DNA of 64,000 nucleotides from Sclerodactyla briareus (taxonomy: Eukaryota > Echinodermata > Holothuroidea > Dendrochirotida > Sclerodactylidae): assembly GCA_026419785.1 (NCBI GenBank), contig JAODTK010001344.1, positions 372,001-436,000 of the forward strand. The letters run 5' to 3'. How positions within the stretch are numbered: position 1 is the first letter of the stretch; every line of letters begins with the position of its first letter. Positions 1 through 11,334 of this stretch are shown in pieces. The translations under genes were made by a program, and so were the position numbers. The notes below the pieces were generated by a model. It was given only the letters and a program-made list of their open reading frames with translations. It had not been told where the DNA came from and ran no database searches.

Positions 1-680
1 CTGTCGGTGGAAAATGCCAACTGAGGGCTTGGGAAACTAGTGAATTATTTGGATTTCTACTTGAACACATGGTAATTTATTTAAGAATGGTGATAAGCTA
101 GTTGTGCGAAAAGATATATTCAGGACTGATCTTTGTGATAGCAGCCTACATGCATAAATGTTAGGTTCACGAAGGGTTATGCACCAACACAATATTAAAC
201 ATGCACACACATACACCCACCTATAACCCCCCCTATATAATAGTTGCGATCAGAGATAAAATGGTGTGTGTACTTGGACCGGGGCTATAATCCTAGTCAA
301 TCAGGTTTTGCAAAAGTGATTTCATTTCCACTGTAGAAAACTTGAATTGTCAGATCCTGCTACTATGCAATGGGGGAAAATAATCCCCCAAACCCCTGAG
401 AAAGGATTCTTATATACCCTTTATAACTATTATTTCATAATGATAATAAGTTATGAAAACCTGATCCTCCCTAAATATCACAATTTGTCCAATTGACTAT
501 ATGAGAATTCAATGCTACTCGCAAGTGCATACACAAATTTTTGTTTATAAAAAGCCAAATTGGAGTGTAATGAGGTAGGGGCAAACCCATGATTGCCCGC
601 TATAGCCCCCCCACCCCCCCCGCCCCCCACAAGACTAAGAAAAAGAGGAAAGATCCAGCCTATTAATAAATTTTGCAACC

Positions 681-872
681 TTAAAAGACAAGTCCGCCAA
701 AAAAAAATATTGAAGTAAGATGTGATTGGCATTGGAAATATGCCAATCAAACTTTGTTTCATTTTCGTAGCATGTTCAGTTATAAACAAAGTGGTATTGG
801 AATATGATTTTTTATTCTCTTAACCCATTATAAACACCAAAAAATAATACTATTGGCCTGGACATTGACTTT
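681..872. repeat. TTAA-flanked MITE, internally deleted copy
   Basis: The left end is TTAAAAGACAAGTCCGCCAAA and the right end is a diverged inverted copy (TTGGCCTGGACATTGACTTT). Internal text matches the longer copies at 24603, 52001 and 58755 (for example GCCAATCAAACTTTGTTTC and AACAAAGTG). About 220 bp of the central hairpin is missing compared with them. Bases 1-680 hold nothing else I recognise except a C-rich run at 607-628. Confidence 0.65.
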
Positions 873-1102
873 GAACGTACACATAGGGAGCATGACCCGA
901 TAGATCTGTAATGTTTGTGCTTCGTTGTTTGTGGAATTGGCCTCATTGGAGGGGAACCCTATGTCATGACATTCATGTACAAATTGCACCATATCCGCAA
1001 TTTCATCAGTGTCAATGTAGTATCTTAGTCACTCTGGTTGTCCTCATCATATTCAGAAGCAATGTTAATTTGCTAATTATTTCATGCACATCTTTTCTGC
1101 AG

Positions 1103-1258
1103 CATGTGAAGTACACTTTGACAACACCCCGATACCAAGGGAGAATGTCCTTGGTGACGTGGTCGGCAGTGGATTCAAGCTAGCCATGAACATTTACTCA
1201 ACATGCCGTCACGCCCATGGTAGCTCCGTGGCTGGGGGTGGTATCAGGAGGATGATGG
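1103..1258 (+). CDS. ACAD9: ACAD9 exon A (end of beta domain, start of helical domain)
   Basis: The acceptor TTTTCTGCAG ends at 1102 and the donor GTGAGTGC starts at 1259. The reading [19 protein letters not shown] is followed by a 2-nt surplus in GACGTGGTCGGC, then [10 protein letters not shown]. Further indels follow across the expected [20 protein letters not shown] segment. The 3' half of this exon, its donor and the intron start are repeated eight more times downstream. Confidence 0.85.
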
Positions 1259-4200
1259 GTGAGTGCTGTCCAGAATATGGGCATGTGGAAGGGAAGGGGG
1301 TCTGGGAGGGAAGGGTGGGCCAATGGATTTGAGGAAAGGAGGGGGAAGGTGATTAAGCTAGACATCGGACATTCTAAACAGGTGGCAGGTTCAGCCATGG
1401 GGCAGCTCTGGGCTGGGGGCGGGTGGTTATAGGAGAAGGTGGACGAGTCTGCTTCAGAATACTGGCTGGTGGGCAAGAGTGGGGTCTTGAGGGAGTGGGA
1501 AGGTGGGCAATTGATTAAATGAGGGAGCCGTTGGCCAGATGGATAAGCTGGCCATGAAACTTCTCACGTGGCCGATTCAGCATGGGCAGCTCGGTGGCTG
1601 GGGGTATCAGGGAATGATGGAATGAGTGCTATCAGAATAATGGCATGGGTGGGCAAGGGTCGGGTCTGAGAAAGGGAAGGGTGGTCATGGAATGAACGTG
1701 AGACAGTGTTGGCAAGGGATTCAAGTTGGCACCATGAACTTCTTCACAGTGGCGATACAGCATGGGCGGCAGCTCCGTGGCGGGGGGTATCAGGAGAATG
1801 ATGGGGGAGTGCTGTCAGAATACTGGTATGGTGGGAAGAAGAAAAAGGGGTCTGGGAGAGGGGGGGAGAGGTGGGGAAGTGGATCTCAAGTGGGGGAAGT
1901 GGGAATGGATTAATCTAGACACGAACATTTATCAACAGTAGCCGATTAAGCTGCTGCAGCTTCGTTGGCTGGGCGTATTCGGAGAATGATGGAGAGTGCT
2001 GTCAGATACTGGGCATGGTGGGCAAGGGTGGGGTTCTGAGAAAGGGAAAGGGTGGTCAAGACTTGAATGAGACAGTGTTGGCAGTGGATCAAGCTGCCCA
2101 TGAATTCATCTCAACAGTGGCGATCAGCATGGGAGCTCCGGGGGCTGGGGGTAATCAGGAGCATGATGGGGAGTGCTGTCAGAATATGCGTGTATTATGG
2201 TGGGAAGAAAAGGGGGTCCATTTTCTGTTGGGGGGGGAAGAGGGGAGGGTTGGGCAATGGATTAAATGAGGGGAGGGTTGGGCCATGGAGTCAAGCTGGC
2301 ATGAACATTCTCAACAGTGGTCGATTCAGCATGGCAGCTCCGTTGGCTGGGGGCCGGTATCAGGAGAATGATGCGGGAGTGCGGTCAGAATTACTGGTAT
2401 GGTGGGAAGGAACAAGGGGGTCTGGGAGAGGGGGGGCCGTGGGCAGAGTGGATTCAAGTGGGGAAGGTGGAAGTGGATTTATTTAGGGGGGCACGAACAT
2501 TCTCAACAGGTAGCCGATTCAGCAATGGGCAGCTCGTGGCTGGGCGGTATCAGGAAGATGTGATGAGTGCTATCAGAATAATGGCATGGTAGCAAAGGGT
2601 GGGGGGTCTGAGAGAGGGAAGGGTGGGCAATGGATGAAAATGAGGGAGAGGGTTGGAGTGGCATTTCAAGCTGGCCATGAAACATTCTCAAAATTGGCCG
2701 ATTCAGCTCGGGGCAGCTCTGTGCTGGGGGTATCGGATAAGAATTAGGTGAGTGCCATCAAAGACTTTTGGACCAAATTGAGGCAAGAATCTACTATGCT
2801 ATGTGATTCTTGTTCAGTAATCAACTAATTATCTTACTTTAATAAATTCTACAAGCATTCAGAAGCATTTATTCTTCAGTCTAGGCCCAGTTGACAGCGC
2901 ATGTTAACACCAGGAAGCAGCAGTTTGATCCAAGCTTGAAGGACTTGAGTTGATCCAGGAGAGACGCTAAATTGTATCACTGCCTACGCCATGGAGCGCA
3001 TGGCATACCTCACGCATGAGGATGCCTAGACAGACCAGGCGATAACGATTGCTCTGTTGAAGCCGCCATGGTCAAGGTGTCTACACATCTAATTTCTCTA
3101 GGGGAATATTATGATAGTCAGTTAGGGCAGTGCTCTTTGAGCAAGTCTGATGATTTAGCCATATTTTTGTTGAAACGAATACTGAAAAGTATCTGAAATG
3201 ATCGATTAGATTAATACAAAAATAAATAATAAGTAATTTACACAAAACACTACTGATCATCAGTGACTTTAAAACATGTGCTTATAGTACAACCCCTTGG
3301 TGACCATACCATTTCAGTCTTTCACCTCATCTCGGTCACGGGGACTCGTCAAAAATGAAATTCACCTTTTTGATTCCTTGAATGAATTCAGAGGAATCTA
3401 GGCAGACAAGACTGTGTGGTATTTGTGTGATGCCTGGCTTGGTAACACAATATCTGGACCCCACCTGAGTGGATCAAGATCATACTTGTTATGTGGTTTC
3501 CTATGGTGAGACATTAATCCCTGTTATTTAGGACTGTCAAAGGTCAGACAGGTCGAAGGAGGTCAAAGTCTGAAAATCTTGTTACTTGATAAGTCCAGAA
3601 TGCCCTCGTCTGATCAAGTTGACATTTTGTATGATGCTTTCTTATGATGAGTACATGAACCCTATTGTTTTCATTTAGAGTGGGTGCCCATGGGAGATTC
3701 TGTCCGCAGAGGATCGTGTGCTGATCGCTGAATTATGAGGAGTTAGCTGTGAAATTGATGAGATGGAAGGATGGCATAGAGAGAAAAGGACTTAGGGTTA
3801 ACAGGAAGAAGACTAAAGTTATGGTCAGCAGTCCGGACGGTGCCACAGTCGTTAGCTCTGGCAATTGGCCCTGTTCTATTTGTAGTAAGGGTGTTGGCAG
3901 AAATTTGTTTTCTGCAAACAATTGCTTAACGTTGGGTTCACTAGAGGTGCAGCGGTGTCAGTGGCCGTTTGAATGCTGTTCTAGATTTCAGTGTACAAAG
4001 TTACAAGGTGAAGTTAGAGTATTTTTAGAGCAGCAAGAGTCATTGGTTATCTGTGAGGGTACCTGGAGTCAGTGGATAAGTTTGTTATTTAGGTGATATG
4101 CTTAGTGCTGCAGGTGGGGCAGGGTTCAGTTCAGTGGCTGAATTAGATGTGGTTGGAAGAAGTTTAGAGAGCTTTTGCCATTGCTCACATCTAGAGCGTT

Positions 4201-5658
4201 CTCATCATCATATGAAAGGAGGATTTTTGAGGCTTGTGTCAGGGAGTGTCATGCTCTAGGGCAGTGAGACCTGGGCAGTAAAAACAGACGACTTGAAAAG
4301 AATGGACAGAAATGATATGAGAAGGGTTAGATGGATGTGCGGCAACATGGACGGATAGGAAGCCTTCTGAGTGAGCTGAGAGATCGTTTGGGTCTTGCTA
4401 AAATTAGCGAGTGTATCCAGAGTCGTAGATTGAGGTGGTTTGGCCATGTCGAAGGGAAGCAGGATGATAACTGGGTTAAGAAGTCTAGGGAGATTAAGGT
4501 GACTGGCCGGACGTGGCGAGGTAGGCCCCGGAAGACATGGGATGAGTTATTCCTAGTGATCTTGCAGCAGTAGGTAGAGACCGTGCTCTTGCACAGAATA
4601 GGGTAGAGTGGAAGCGGACTTGCCGTCGGAGACCTCCGTCTAACCCATGCCAGCATGGAACATTGACGTTGAACTGTCTATGATGATAAGTGACTGGGGG
4701 TTGTTTTCAGGAAAAAAAGGGAAAACTAGGAAAAATGTATATTTCGGCCAATTTTCATTTCTTAACAGATAACCTGACCTTGATGGATCAGCTCATGTGG
4801 ATTTGGGTTTCCATAATGCGGACTTGGTTCTATTGTTTTGGGGTAGATCAAGGGGGGCTGCAGTCAGCAAAGTCCCAAGCCCAACAGAACATGTACCATG
4901 ATAAGTTCAGAATTTCCTGCCTTGGATCAGGCGGGAAATTTAGTTATAGAGCTTTCTCATGAGAAGTACAGAAACACCTGATTGATTTGATATGGACCCA
5001 GGGGTCTTTTTCAGTCATGAATGGGGGAAAAAAATCAAATTTTGGCCAACTTTGGTGTCCACACGATAACTTGACCCCACTCGATAGATGAAGCGCCTAC
5101 TTGGTGTGTGCGGTTCCCATGATAGGTACCTAATCTATTATTGTTGGGGGTCAAGTCGGAGAAAGGTCAATGGTCTTTAGAAACCTTTACCAAGGTAAGT
5201 CAAGAATTCATTGTTCATATCAGCCTGAAATATATAAATATGAATTTGGCTTGTTCTATGGGTTTTTGAAATTCTGAAAAAATCAACTGCAGAGCTCTAC
5301 CAGCCGAGTTAATTTGCCCCTAACATAATCAGAGGTTTAGTTTATTAGACTTGTGAAGAAAGAACGAAAAATGTAAAGAGAAGAATCCTGTATAATAGGA
5401 GACATGCAATCACTGTAACGTCTCTAAATCCCTCTTTTCAGGTTTTCAGCTCTGAAGGTTCGTGGTACTCAGTGACCGAGTCCACAGATCTTCGGTGGTT
5501 GGGGGCGGGGGGGGTACATGAAGGACTACAGTACGAGCGCCAGCTGAGGGACTCGCGCATCCTCCAGATCTTTGCAGGGACCAATGAGATTCTACGGATG
5601 TACATCGCTCTAAACCACCCTACAGCATGCAGCCAAGGAAACTCCAGGGCACCCTCAA
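1103..5658 (+). CDS. ACAD9: ACAD9-type acyl-CoA dehydrogenase, internal exons (gene partial)
   Basis: Three plus-strand exons (1103-1258, 2891-3076, 5442-5658) encode consecutive parts of a mitochondrial acyl-CoA dehydrogenase. The best family fit is ACAD9, which in human is both a long-chain acyl-CoA dehydrogenase and a complex I assembly factor. Seen: [19 protein letters not shown], then FKLAMNI with NSGRFSM-type text, then TRKQQF with [15 protein letters not shown] text (read as CSVEAAMVK), then VFSSEGSW and [11 protein letters not shown] with [17 protein letters not shown] and ILRMYIAL favour ACAD9 over ACADVL. These parts cover the end of the middle beta domain and the start of the C-terminal helical domain. 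Upstream exons lie off the window. The C-terminal exons were not found. Each exon needs frameshift repair, which I attribute to assembly error because splice sites and residues are otherwise conserved. Oddities: a nine-copy exon/intron array and a Glu-to-Ala change at the catalytic position. Confidence 0.87.
1171..2775 (+). repeat. Nine-copy tandem array of a partial ACAD9 exon plus donor and intron
   Basis: Units begin near 1171, 1351, 1541, 1717, 1917, 2086, 2287, 2475 and 2661, with spacings of 169-201 bp. Each holds degenerate forms of GGATTCAAGCTGGCCATGAA, the [23 protein letters not shown] stretch, a GTGAGTGC-like donor and a G-rich intron piece. No unit repeats the acceptor or the first 68 bp of the exon. 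Intron tails fall into sub-types: units 3 and 5 share GAGACAGTGTTGGCA, and units 4 and 7 share GGGAAGTGG-type text. This points to duplication of multi-unit blocks. Confidence 0.85.
2891..3076 (+). CDS. ACAD9: ACAD9 exon B
   Basis: The acceptor CTAGGCCCAG ends at 2890 and the donor GTGTCT starts at 3077. Segments readable in shifted frames are [19 protein letters not shown], then MESMAYLT-like text from ATGGAGCGCATGGCATACCTCACG, then DRPGDN-like text with [10 protein letters not shown]. These match the ACAD segment between the NSGRFSM helix and VFSSE. At least three single-base indels break the frame. Confidence 0.82.
3300..3690. repeat. Fragment of ~300-bp satellite, left of LINE
   Basis: Text such as CCACCTGAGTGGATCAAGATCATACTTG, AGACATTAATCCCTGTTATTT and TTGTTACTTGATAAGTCCAGAATG matches monomers of the array at 61640-63400. 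It breaks off just after GTACATGAACCCTATTGTTTTCATTTAGAG. Confidence 0.7.
3690..4692 (+). mobile_element. 5'-truncated LINE remnant (RT C-terminal part, zinc finger, tail)
   Basis: Read through frameshifts: AEDRVLIAE (a degenerate ADD box of reverse transcriptase), [17 protein letters not shown] and [19 protein letters not shown] (start of a Cys-rich finger), [14 protein letters not shown], then [25 protein letters not shown] and CQHGTLTLN. This order is typical of the C-terminal half of non-LTR retrotransposon ORF2 proteins. The 3' end runs into TGATGATAA, a common LINE tail. Several shifts and stops make it inactive. It lies in an ACAD9 intron, inserted in the satellite. Confidence 0.85.
4693..5215. 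repeat. Fragment of ~300-bp satellite, right of LINE
   Basis: The satellite resumes with GGGTTGTTTTCAGG, then AACCTGACCTTGATGGATCAGCTCATG, CATGAGAAGTACAGAAACACCTG and CGATAACTTGACCCCACTCGATAGATGAAGC. The phase continues roughly where the left fragment stopped. Confidence 0.7.
5442..5658 (+). CDS. ACAD9: ACAD9 exon C (active-site exon, catalytic Glu replaced)
   Basis: The acceptor CCTCTTTTCAG ends at 5441 and the donor GTTAGT starts at 5659. The reading is [16 protein letters not shown] and YMKD in shifted frames (an inflated G run sits at 5499-5513), then [20 protein letters not shown] and EILRMYIAL in one frame, then TLQHAAKE and LQGTLK. In ACADs the FEGT or YEGT glutamate is the catalytic base (Glu376 in MCAD). 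Here the codon at 5574-5576 is GCA, alanine. No frameshift is needed in the codons around it. Confidence 0.88.
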
Positions 5659-5872
5659 GTTAGTAAGAAAAAAACAAAGTAGAAAATTAATCAGCTTCAA
5701 TAGTGCCTGCACAGAGGTCATTGGGGTTTCTATGCTGTGCATTGTAGCATGTCGATCAAACCATGAAGCGTCATTACATACATACGGAATATATTCTCAC
5801 AAATTCCCAATATGGGCTTATGGGCAGTCGAGAGATACAAGCGATAGCTAAAGGGCTCATTCGAAACAGAAC

Positions 5873-5945
5873 TACTAGGACATGTGCAGGCAGGTAAAGC
5901 CACTGATGTGTATATCCCAGCGGAATTACCTTTATGGACATATGT
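5873..5945. repeat. Short dispersed repeat, paired with 12449-12515
   Basis: GGACATGTGCAGGCAGG is followed by similar text at both sites (GTGTATAT, CC.GC.GAAAT and a T-rich end). I do not recognise the family. The rest of 5660-7630 shows no gene or clear element. A minus-strand open stretch at 6721-7101 has no recognisable domain. Confidence 0.45.
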
Positions 5946-7634
5946 AAAGTTTCTATTTTTTTTAAAGTTTCTGGCGGAGACAGCGGCGGACACAGTCCTG
6001 AAACTTTACTAGATCCCCCAAAACACAGTGGTAATAATATGTAGACAGAATAGAATATACAGATATAATAATGGTTTTGCCTCACATTATTCTGGTAATT
6101 GTGAGTAGTCACACGAAAAAATGCTTGATAATTTGGTTATATTCCGAACAAACAGGGTGGTCATTTCGAAGTAACCCGACGGTCATAATGAGTCATAAAG
6201 GGCATTGTGAGGGGTATCCATGTTGGCAGTTACCCACCCTGCATGGCTAGTTTTTTGGATTCAAGCTGAGTGTGTGAAGGGGGGGGGGGGAGCCCCTAAT
6301 AATTTCCTAGTTAGGTAGAACAAATTTCAATATTGCCCCACCTCCTCTTATATATCAGTGATGATGGGCTGCATTTGAGCAAATATATATCTTGTGCGTT
6401 TTTCATTCTCATTTTTTTTTTTATGAACACCAGTCTCCATCATGTTTGTAGCTACTTTAATAAATACCTTTGTCTCCTCAGGGCAATTTTTTCAATAACC
6501 AGTGCTGTGTTCGATGTGTGGTGTGGGGGAGAGGGTATAGGTTCTTAACCAAATTTATCCCGATGATTGCCTGTGTGGCTGTATGCACTTCCCTTGTGTT
6601 GTTGGGTGAGAAGATAAGGTCTTGTTCTGTATGAAAATATTGTATGATGCACTCGGTCCGTTCTCAGTAGTCTTCCATTCAATCTGGGAACTACTGAGTG
6701 ACGAGGCTTATCCCTCTCGTTCATTGCTCTTGTATGTGCTTCGTAGGCTGGCCTACATCCACACATATAACTAACTGATGACAGCGATTATATGCGCTAA
6801 AGCAGGGCTTCTCAACTGGCGGTAAGCTCGCCACTTGTGGCCCTTTGAGGGATCCGAATGCACTCGACGATTGGCATGAGAAGAATTTCAGAATGGAAAT
6901 AAAATACACAGACCTGTCAACAGTGAAAATATTATTTTCAAATGCTCCATTGAACAGACTAAACCAAGCTGTCAATATGCCGTAACTGCAGTACTTGTTA
7001 CGCTCAAACATAGGCCCATGGCATACTACTTCGTACAACACCAAATAGGAAAGGGCATGAGCAAGAAGTGCATCTTTAGCTATTGAAGTTAAGGTAAGCA
7101 AATATATCTTATTTTGTTGTCATTCAACCTTGATATTTCTTGTGTACTTTTGAGTACTGGCCATTGCCATAAATTACAACTTTATCACCCAATATCACTA
7201 ACAAAACAAATCCGTGTTGAACCGTGAACACTTAAAAAGTTAAAAGTTAAAATCCCCATTGCTTGCATCATATTCACCTCATACATATATCTGGTTCCTT
7301 CAAGAACGTTTTCTTAGATGAAAATTCAATTTTAGGGCCGTTGCTTTATGCCTTAGGTGTGAGAAATACCGTTCCTGCTATCCCGGGGGGTCTGCCAGAT
7401 GAACAATTTTTTCATGACCCACGCGCCGCGCCAACCCTGGTGGCGCTCTGCATAGATACTCACATAGTAAGTTGCACTCCCACGAACTTGTTTGAGAAAG
7501 CCTGCCTAAGGTCCTCCTCCTTTAACACTGTTTCATAATTTTCTTCAAGCCATTATCATGTAACTTTTTCTAAACTTGAATTGACGTCTTGAGTCAATTT
7601 ATTAGGGACAAACTGCAACGGAGAACTTTTTACT

Positions 7635-7733
7635 GGTGAATAAACAGTCGATGACTCTGAATTTAAAAAATACCTGACTGAGGCTCACGCCCGAGTTCGT
7701 TATTAGCTAAATTCAGAGTGAACTGTTTATTCC
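7635..7733. repeat. Imperfect inverted repeat
   Basis: GGTGAATAAACAG and ACTCTGAATTTA (7635-7665) are mirrored by TAAATTCAGAGT and AACTGTTTATTCC (7708-7733), with a 42-nt loop. It looks like a small foldback relic. Nothing recognisable lies between 7740 and 9150. Confidence 0.5.
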
Positions 7734-9154
7734 ATTAAAGTCGACCTGCTTTAGTTTTATTTCCTATTCTACAACCCCAAATCAGATTATCCAAACGTTA
7801 ATGATATCAATTTCTCTAGATCTATATCTTTGTATCTCTAAACACAGTAAAATAATCAGCTAGGGTAACTCATTGCGTTGGTACTGTTCAATCGAAGTAA
7901 ATTGCATTGCGTACCAGTCACAAAGATTGGCAGTGCATACTTCCACAGGGACGCAATACAAACCACTCGTGCAACCGGAGGGTTCTGCCCGTGTGAACAT
8001 GGGCATTCTCCAATTGCCAACAAGCGACGGTTTTCGTTCGCTAGTTTGTATCTGTTGAGGCCAGTACGCCCTATGAAGAGCGCGTTATAATGAAAGCCGG
8101 ATCTGAGCGTGTAACATAAATCCAAAGGCTCATGCAACCTTACCTTTCGCGTTCAGAAAGTTACTGCCTTTACTTGAAACGCAACAATCAAGCACTATTC
8201 GATTGTTGTGTTACTGAACAGCTGACTGTTATTGCCAAAAAACTAATAGGTCCGCTAGTGATTGGGATTAGCCAATCAGAATCTGGATTTGCGTATAACG
8301 GATGGGAACTTGGGGTTGTAGAATGGCTGATTATTACTGTTGGCTCTTTTCATCTTGGCAGGAATTTTGTGAGGCATCCTGGCAATGCAGGGGTTTTGTA
8401 TAGACGCTGATGAAGAGAGTACTGCATACAGGGTGGTGTGAAACCAAAATACCGGTATTCCATGAAGACGGGGCAACTAATCTGCCTCTCAAGTATGAGT
8501 TCATACATGCAGTAATAATTGTAGTCTATAGCTAGCTTGACAGAGCCCGAAATGTGCCAAACACACAAATTCCCACACTCAAGAACCACCTTCTATGAGA
8601 AGTGAATGTAAGATCAACCACACAGGATGTTGCGGGGCCAGCAATTTTTTTTCCTCCCCGTTTGATATATTGACGGAAGGGTTTAACCCCGTGTTTGGCA
8701 TTGTATCAAATTGCTCCACTATGTTACATGGGCCTCTTCATCAGTACGACAGGGGAATAATTTTATCGCCCCAGCCCTATTGGTAAGGTCCTGCTTCACT
8801 TGTATGATTCCAGGACCTGCAGACCCTATGAGATCACAGTGGCATTGCAGGTTTGTCCTTACCACCCTGATTTACAGGGCTTGTAGGACCCTTAAGCTCG
8901 GTTTGGTACTTGCAGGTTGTACAACCCCAAAACACTGACTTAAGGACCTGGATGACCCTGCAACTCAAGGTGTGCATAGTTTAAATGAATGATGCTGCTA
9001 AGGTATCTAATATTAAATATGAAATGTGAACCAGCATGTGAGGCAGGTACCCAGGAGAAAAAAAAACAAAAAAAAAAACTTTCTCTTCAAATAAGTATAT
9101 GTGCATTGATTTGTTTCATGAAAATATTCATGTTGAATATGATATTCTTGTTTT

Positions 9155-9373
9155 TTGTCCTCAAGGACGTGTGCAGATGACCTCGCTAAACAATGTCACC
9201 TCAATCAGATTCTGCGTGGAGGCATCTTAGCCAAAAAAAAAAACAATAAGAAGGTTGAGTGGATACCGGATACATCTGCAGTAACGGAGGGTGAACTAGA
9301 GTTAAAGGATTTCACCAAAAAAGGATTGTCAGTGAAATGTACAGAAAATGAAACACAATGGATTCGAGCCTAG
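9155..9373 (+). other. Unassigned 72-codon open frame
   Basis: An open frame begins close after TTTTTTGTCCTCAAG and ends IPDTSAVTEGELELKD..., TENETQWIRA. An adjacent frame contains RFCVEAS, weakly like the FCVEAYLQ segment near the ACAD9 C-terminus, but the rest does not match. It could be chance, a 3' exon or transposon debris. Confidence 0.15.
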
Positions 9374-9562
9374 AATACTAGCATTGACAGAGGAAAAACA
9401 CATTGAAGAAACTGTGATGACAGCAGGGTTGATGATAATGTCGAGGTGGTGATGCTGAATGACAGTGACAACAATGGTATGTGTTGTGTTATGATGAAGA
9501 TAAAATGATGCTCAGGATTATGTTTGATGTGATGGCTTCGTTGTTGATGATGATGTAAAGGA

Positions 9563-9726
9563 GGGGTTAATCACGGCTCGAGCATGTTTTCTCCACGCCG
9601 ATAATTGCACGACTGGGGGGTAATTCAAGTGATGCACGAGCGCAGCACGAGTGCCTCCAGCGTTAGAATTACCATGAGGGAGTGCATTTCAGATGATATA
9701 AAAACACAATCGACATGATTAACCCC
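9563..9726. repeat. Foldback (MITE-like) element
   Basis: Outer arms are GGGGTTAATCA (9563) and TGATTAACCCC (9716-9726), an exact inverse. Inner matched pairs are GCAC...GGTAATTC and GAATTACC...GTGC. Together they form an imperfect ~80-bp-arm palindrome. Confidence 0.6.
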
Positions 9727-10324
9727 GTTCTAATTCATACAAAGCGAAATTTTATTTGAATATTGCAAAACAAACGACTCTAGTTTTACACTTTCTGATC
9801 AAATAGGAACCCCCGATGACATTGCAAAGAGTTCTTATATACATGCAATTAACAACAACTAAACATGCGTCTCTCAAACCTATTGGAAAAATGAGCACGC
9901 ACAAATCATGTTAAAATAATGGTTCTCAAACCACCAAACACGTCCTCTGTGAGCAAACGAGCTATGATTGGTTGTGCATGAAACACATTCCCATCACGCG
10001 TTATCTCGCTCTACTTGCTGAATGGTATGATGCATGCATTGTTCTTTCGAAACGTTTCAAATGCTAATGCTTTTGGAATGCGGCCCAATTTGTGACATAC
10101 AAGCCACAATGGATTCTTCCCCATTAGCCAGACGTGTGTAGGAGCGTTCCATTGTATTGTTGTAAACCGTTAAAAATTTTTTTTTTTTTTTTGCGGTGTT
10201 TGTGGTAGGTAACACTTAAACAATCAAAACTCATGACACCAGTTGTTCACCGTGCAATCGACCCTGCATTATCACGGAAACGTGTATTAACACCGGTTAA
10301 TGCACGATCAGCTGACCTGATTTA

Positions 10325-10665
10325 GCCAAGTATTGATGAAGATGATGATAACTATGATGATAATAATATTGTGAGGATAGATATCTGTCATGTGATAATG
10401 TTGATGATGCAGTCTTGGTAATAACATCCGGGATAAGAAATGGTAATGATAGATATGGTGATGATGATGATAGGTGCCTATGTTGAGAATGATAAAAATT
10501 TGGTGATTATGATAATGTTGCGTTGTATGGGGTTGGGAGAAGTAATGATGATAACAATAGCCTTGGTAATACATGATAAATTGATAGTGAGATGGACATA
10601 GTGTTGATAAGCAATGTTGGTGATGGAGATGATGATACTGGTAATGATAGTGATAGTATCCAATG
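10325..10665. repeat. GATGAT/GATAAT-rich low-complexity tract
   Basis: Degenerate (GAT)n and (GATAAT)n text. It creates spurious open frames rich in His and Ile on the minus strand. Bases 9730-10320 and 10670-11330 hold nothing I recognise apart from a T run near 10178. Confidence 0.7.
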
Positions 10666-11334
10666 ATTATGACCTAGTAGTGAATTAATGCTGATATGCT
10701 GTCTGTCTGGTACTATGCAAAAACACCAATAGTGGTTTATCAGGACATGATATGGGTGGGGGTGGTATCATTGGGCGATGGCGTGCAAAATCTGGCCAAT
10801 CCTATATTAGAGCAATTTCCATTCAGGATACTGTGAAGAGCAAGTAGTCTGAAGAGCATCGCTGAAGTCCTCCATCGAAATATACGCCATGCCAGCAGTC
10901 CCTCCACGGGTTCCAGAGCCATCTCATGGGGGGTCCCTAACAATGACCATGAAGCACACCTCGCCAAGTGCCTTCTGCTTACAGGCTAACAAGAGAATCA
11001 GGAAAACATAGTTGAAATCGTGATGGTGATACAGATTACCTCATAGTCAGCAGTGAGACATGTTCGATCAAAACAAAACCACTTGGTTCCAGTTCGCAGG
11101 CAAGCAGGTGTTGTGAGCTTGGAAATACCGTCAGTATGAGAGCCTTACCATTTGATGTCACAATCGCTACTCTCATCGTCCTACTAGATGCTGATTTGAG
11201 GACTATGAGACAAACTCTATGTGCAAGGCTTTCATATGTGCTTTTTAGGTATAAACCCCTTGTTAATGGTGATGATGCAGTAGCGCGTAGTGGAGGGTAA
11301 AGCTTGAATCCAGCCGGTGTATCCTCTGGCATGT

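Noticed and set aside
478..789. 103-codon minus-strand open frame
   Set aside because: It runs through a C-rich run and the MITE copy at 681. The Gly-rich text is an artefact of the homopolymer.
10308..10663. His/Ile-rich minus-strand open frames
   Set aside because: They are a product of GATGAT/GATAAT low-complexity sequence.
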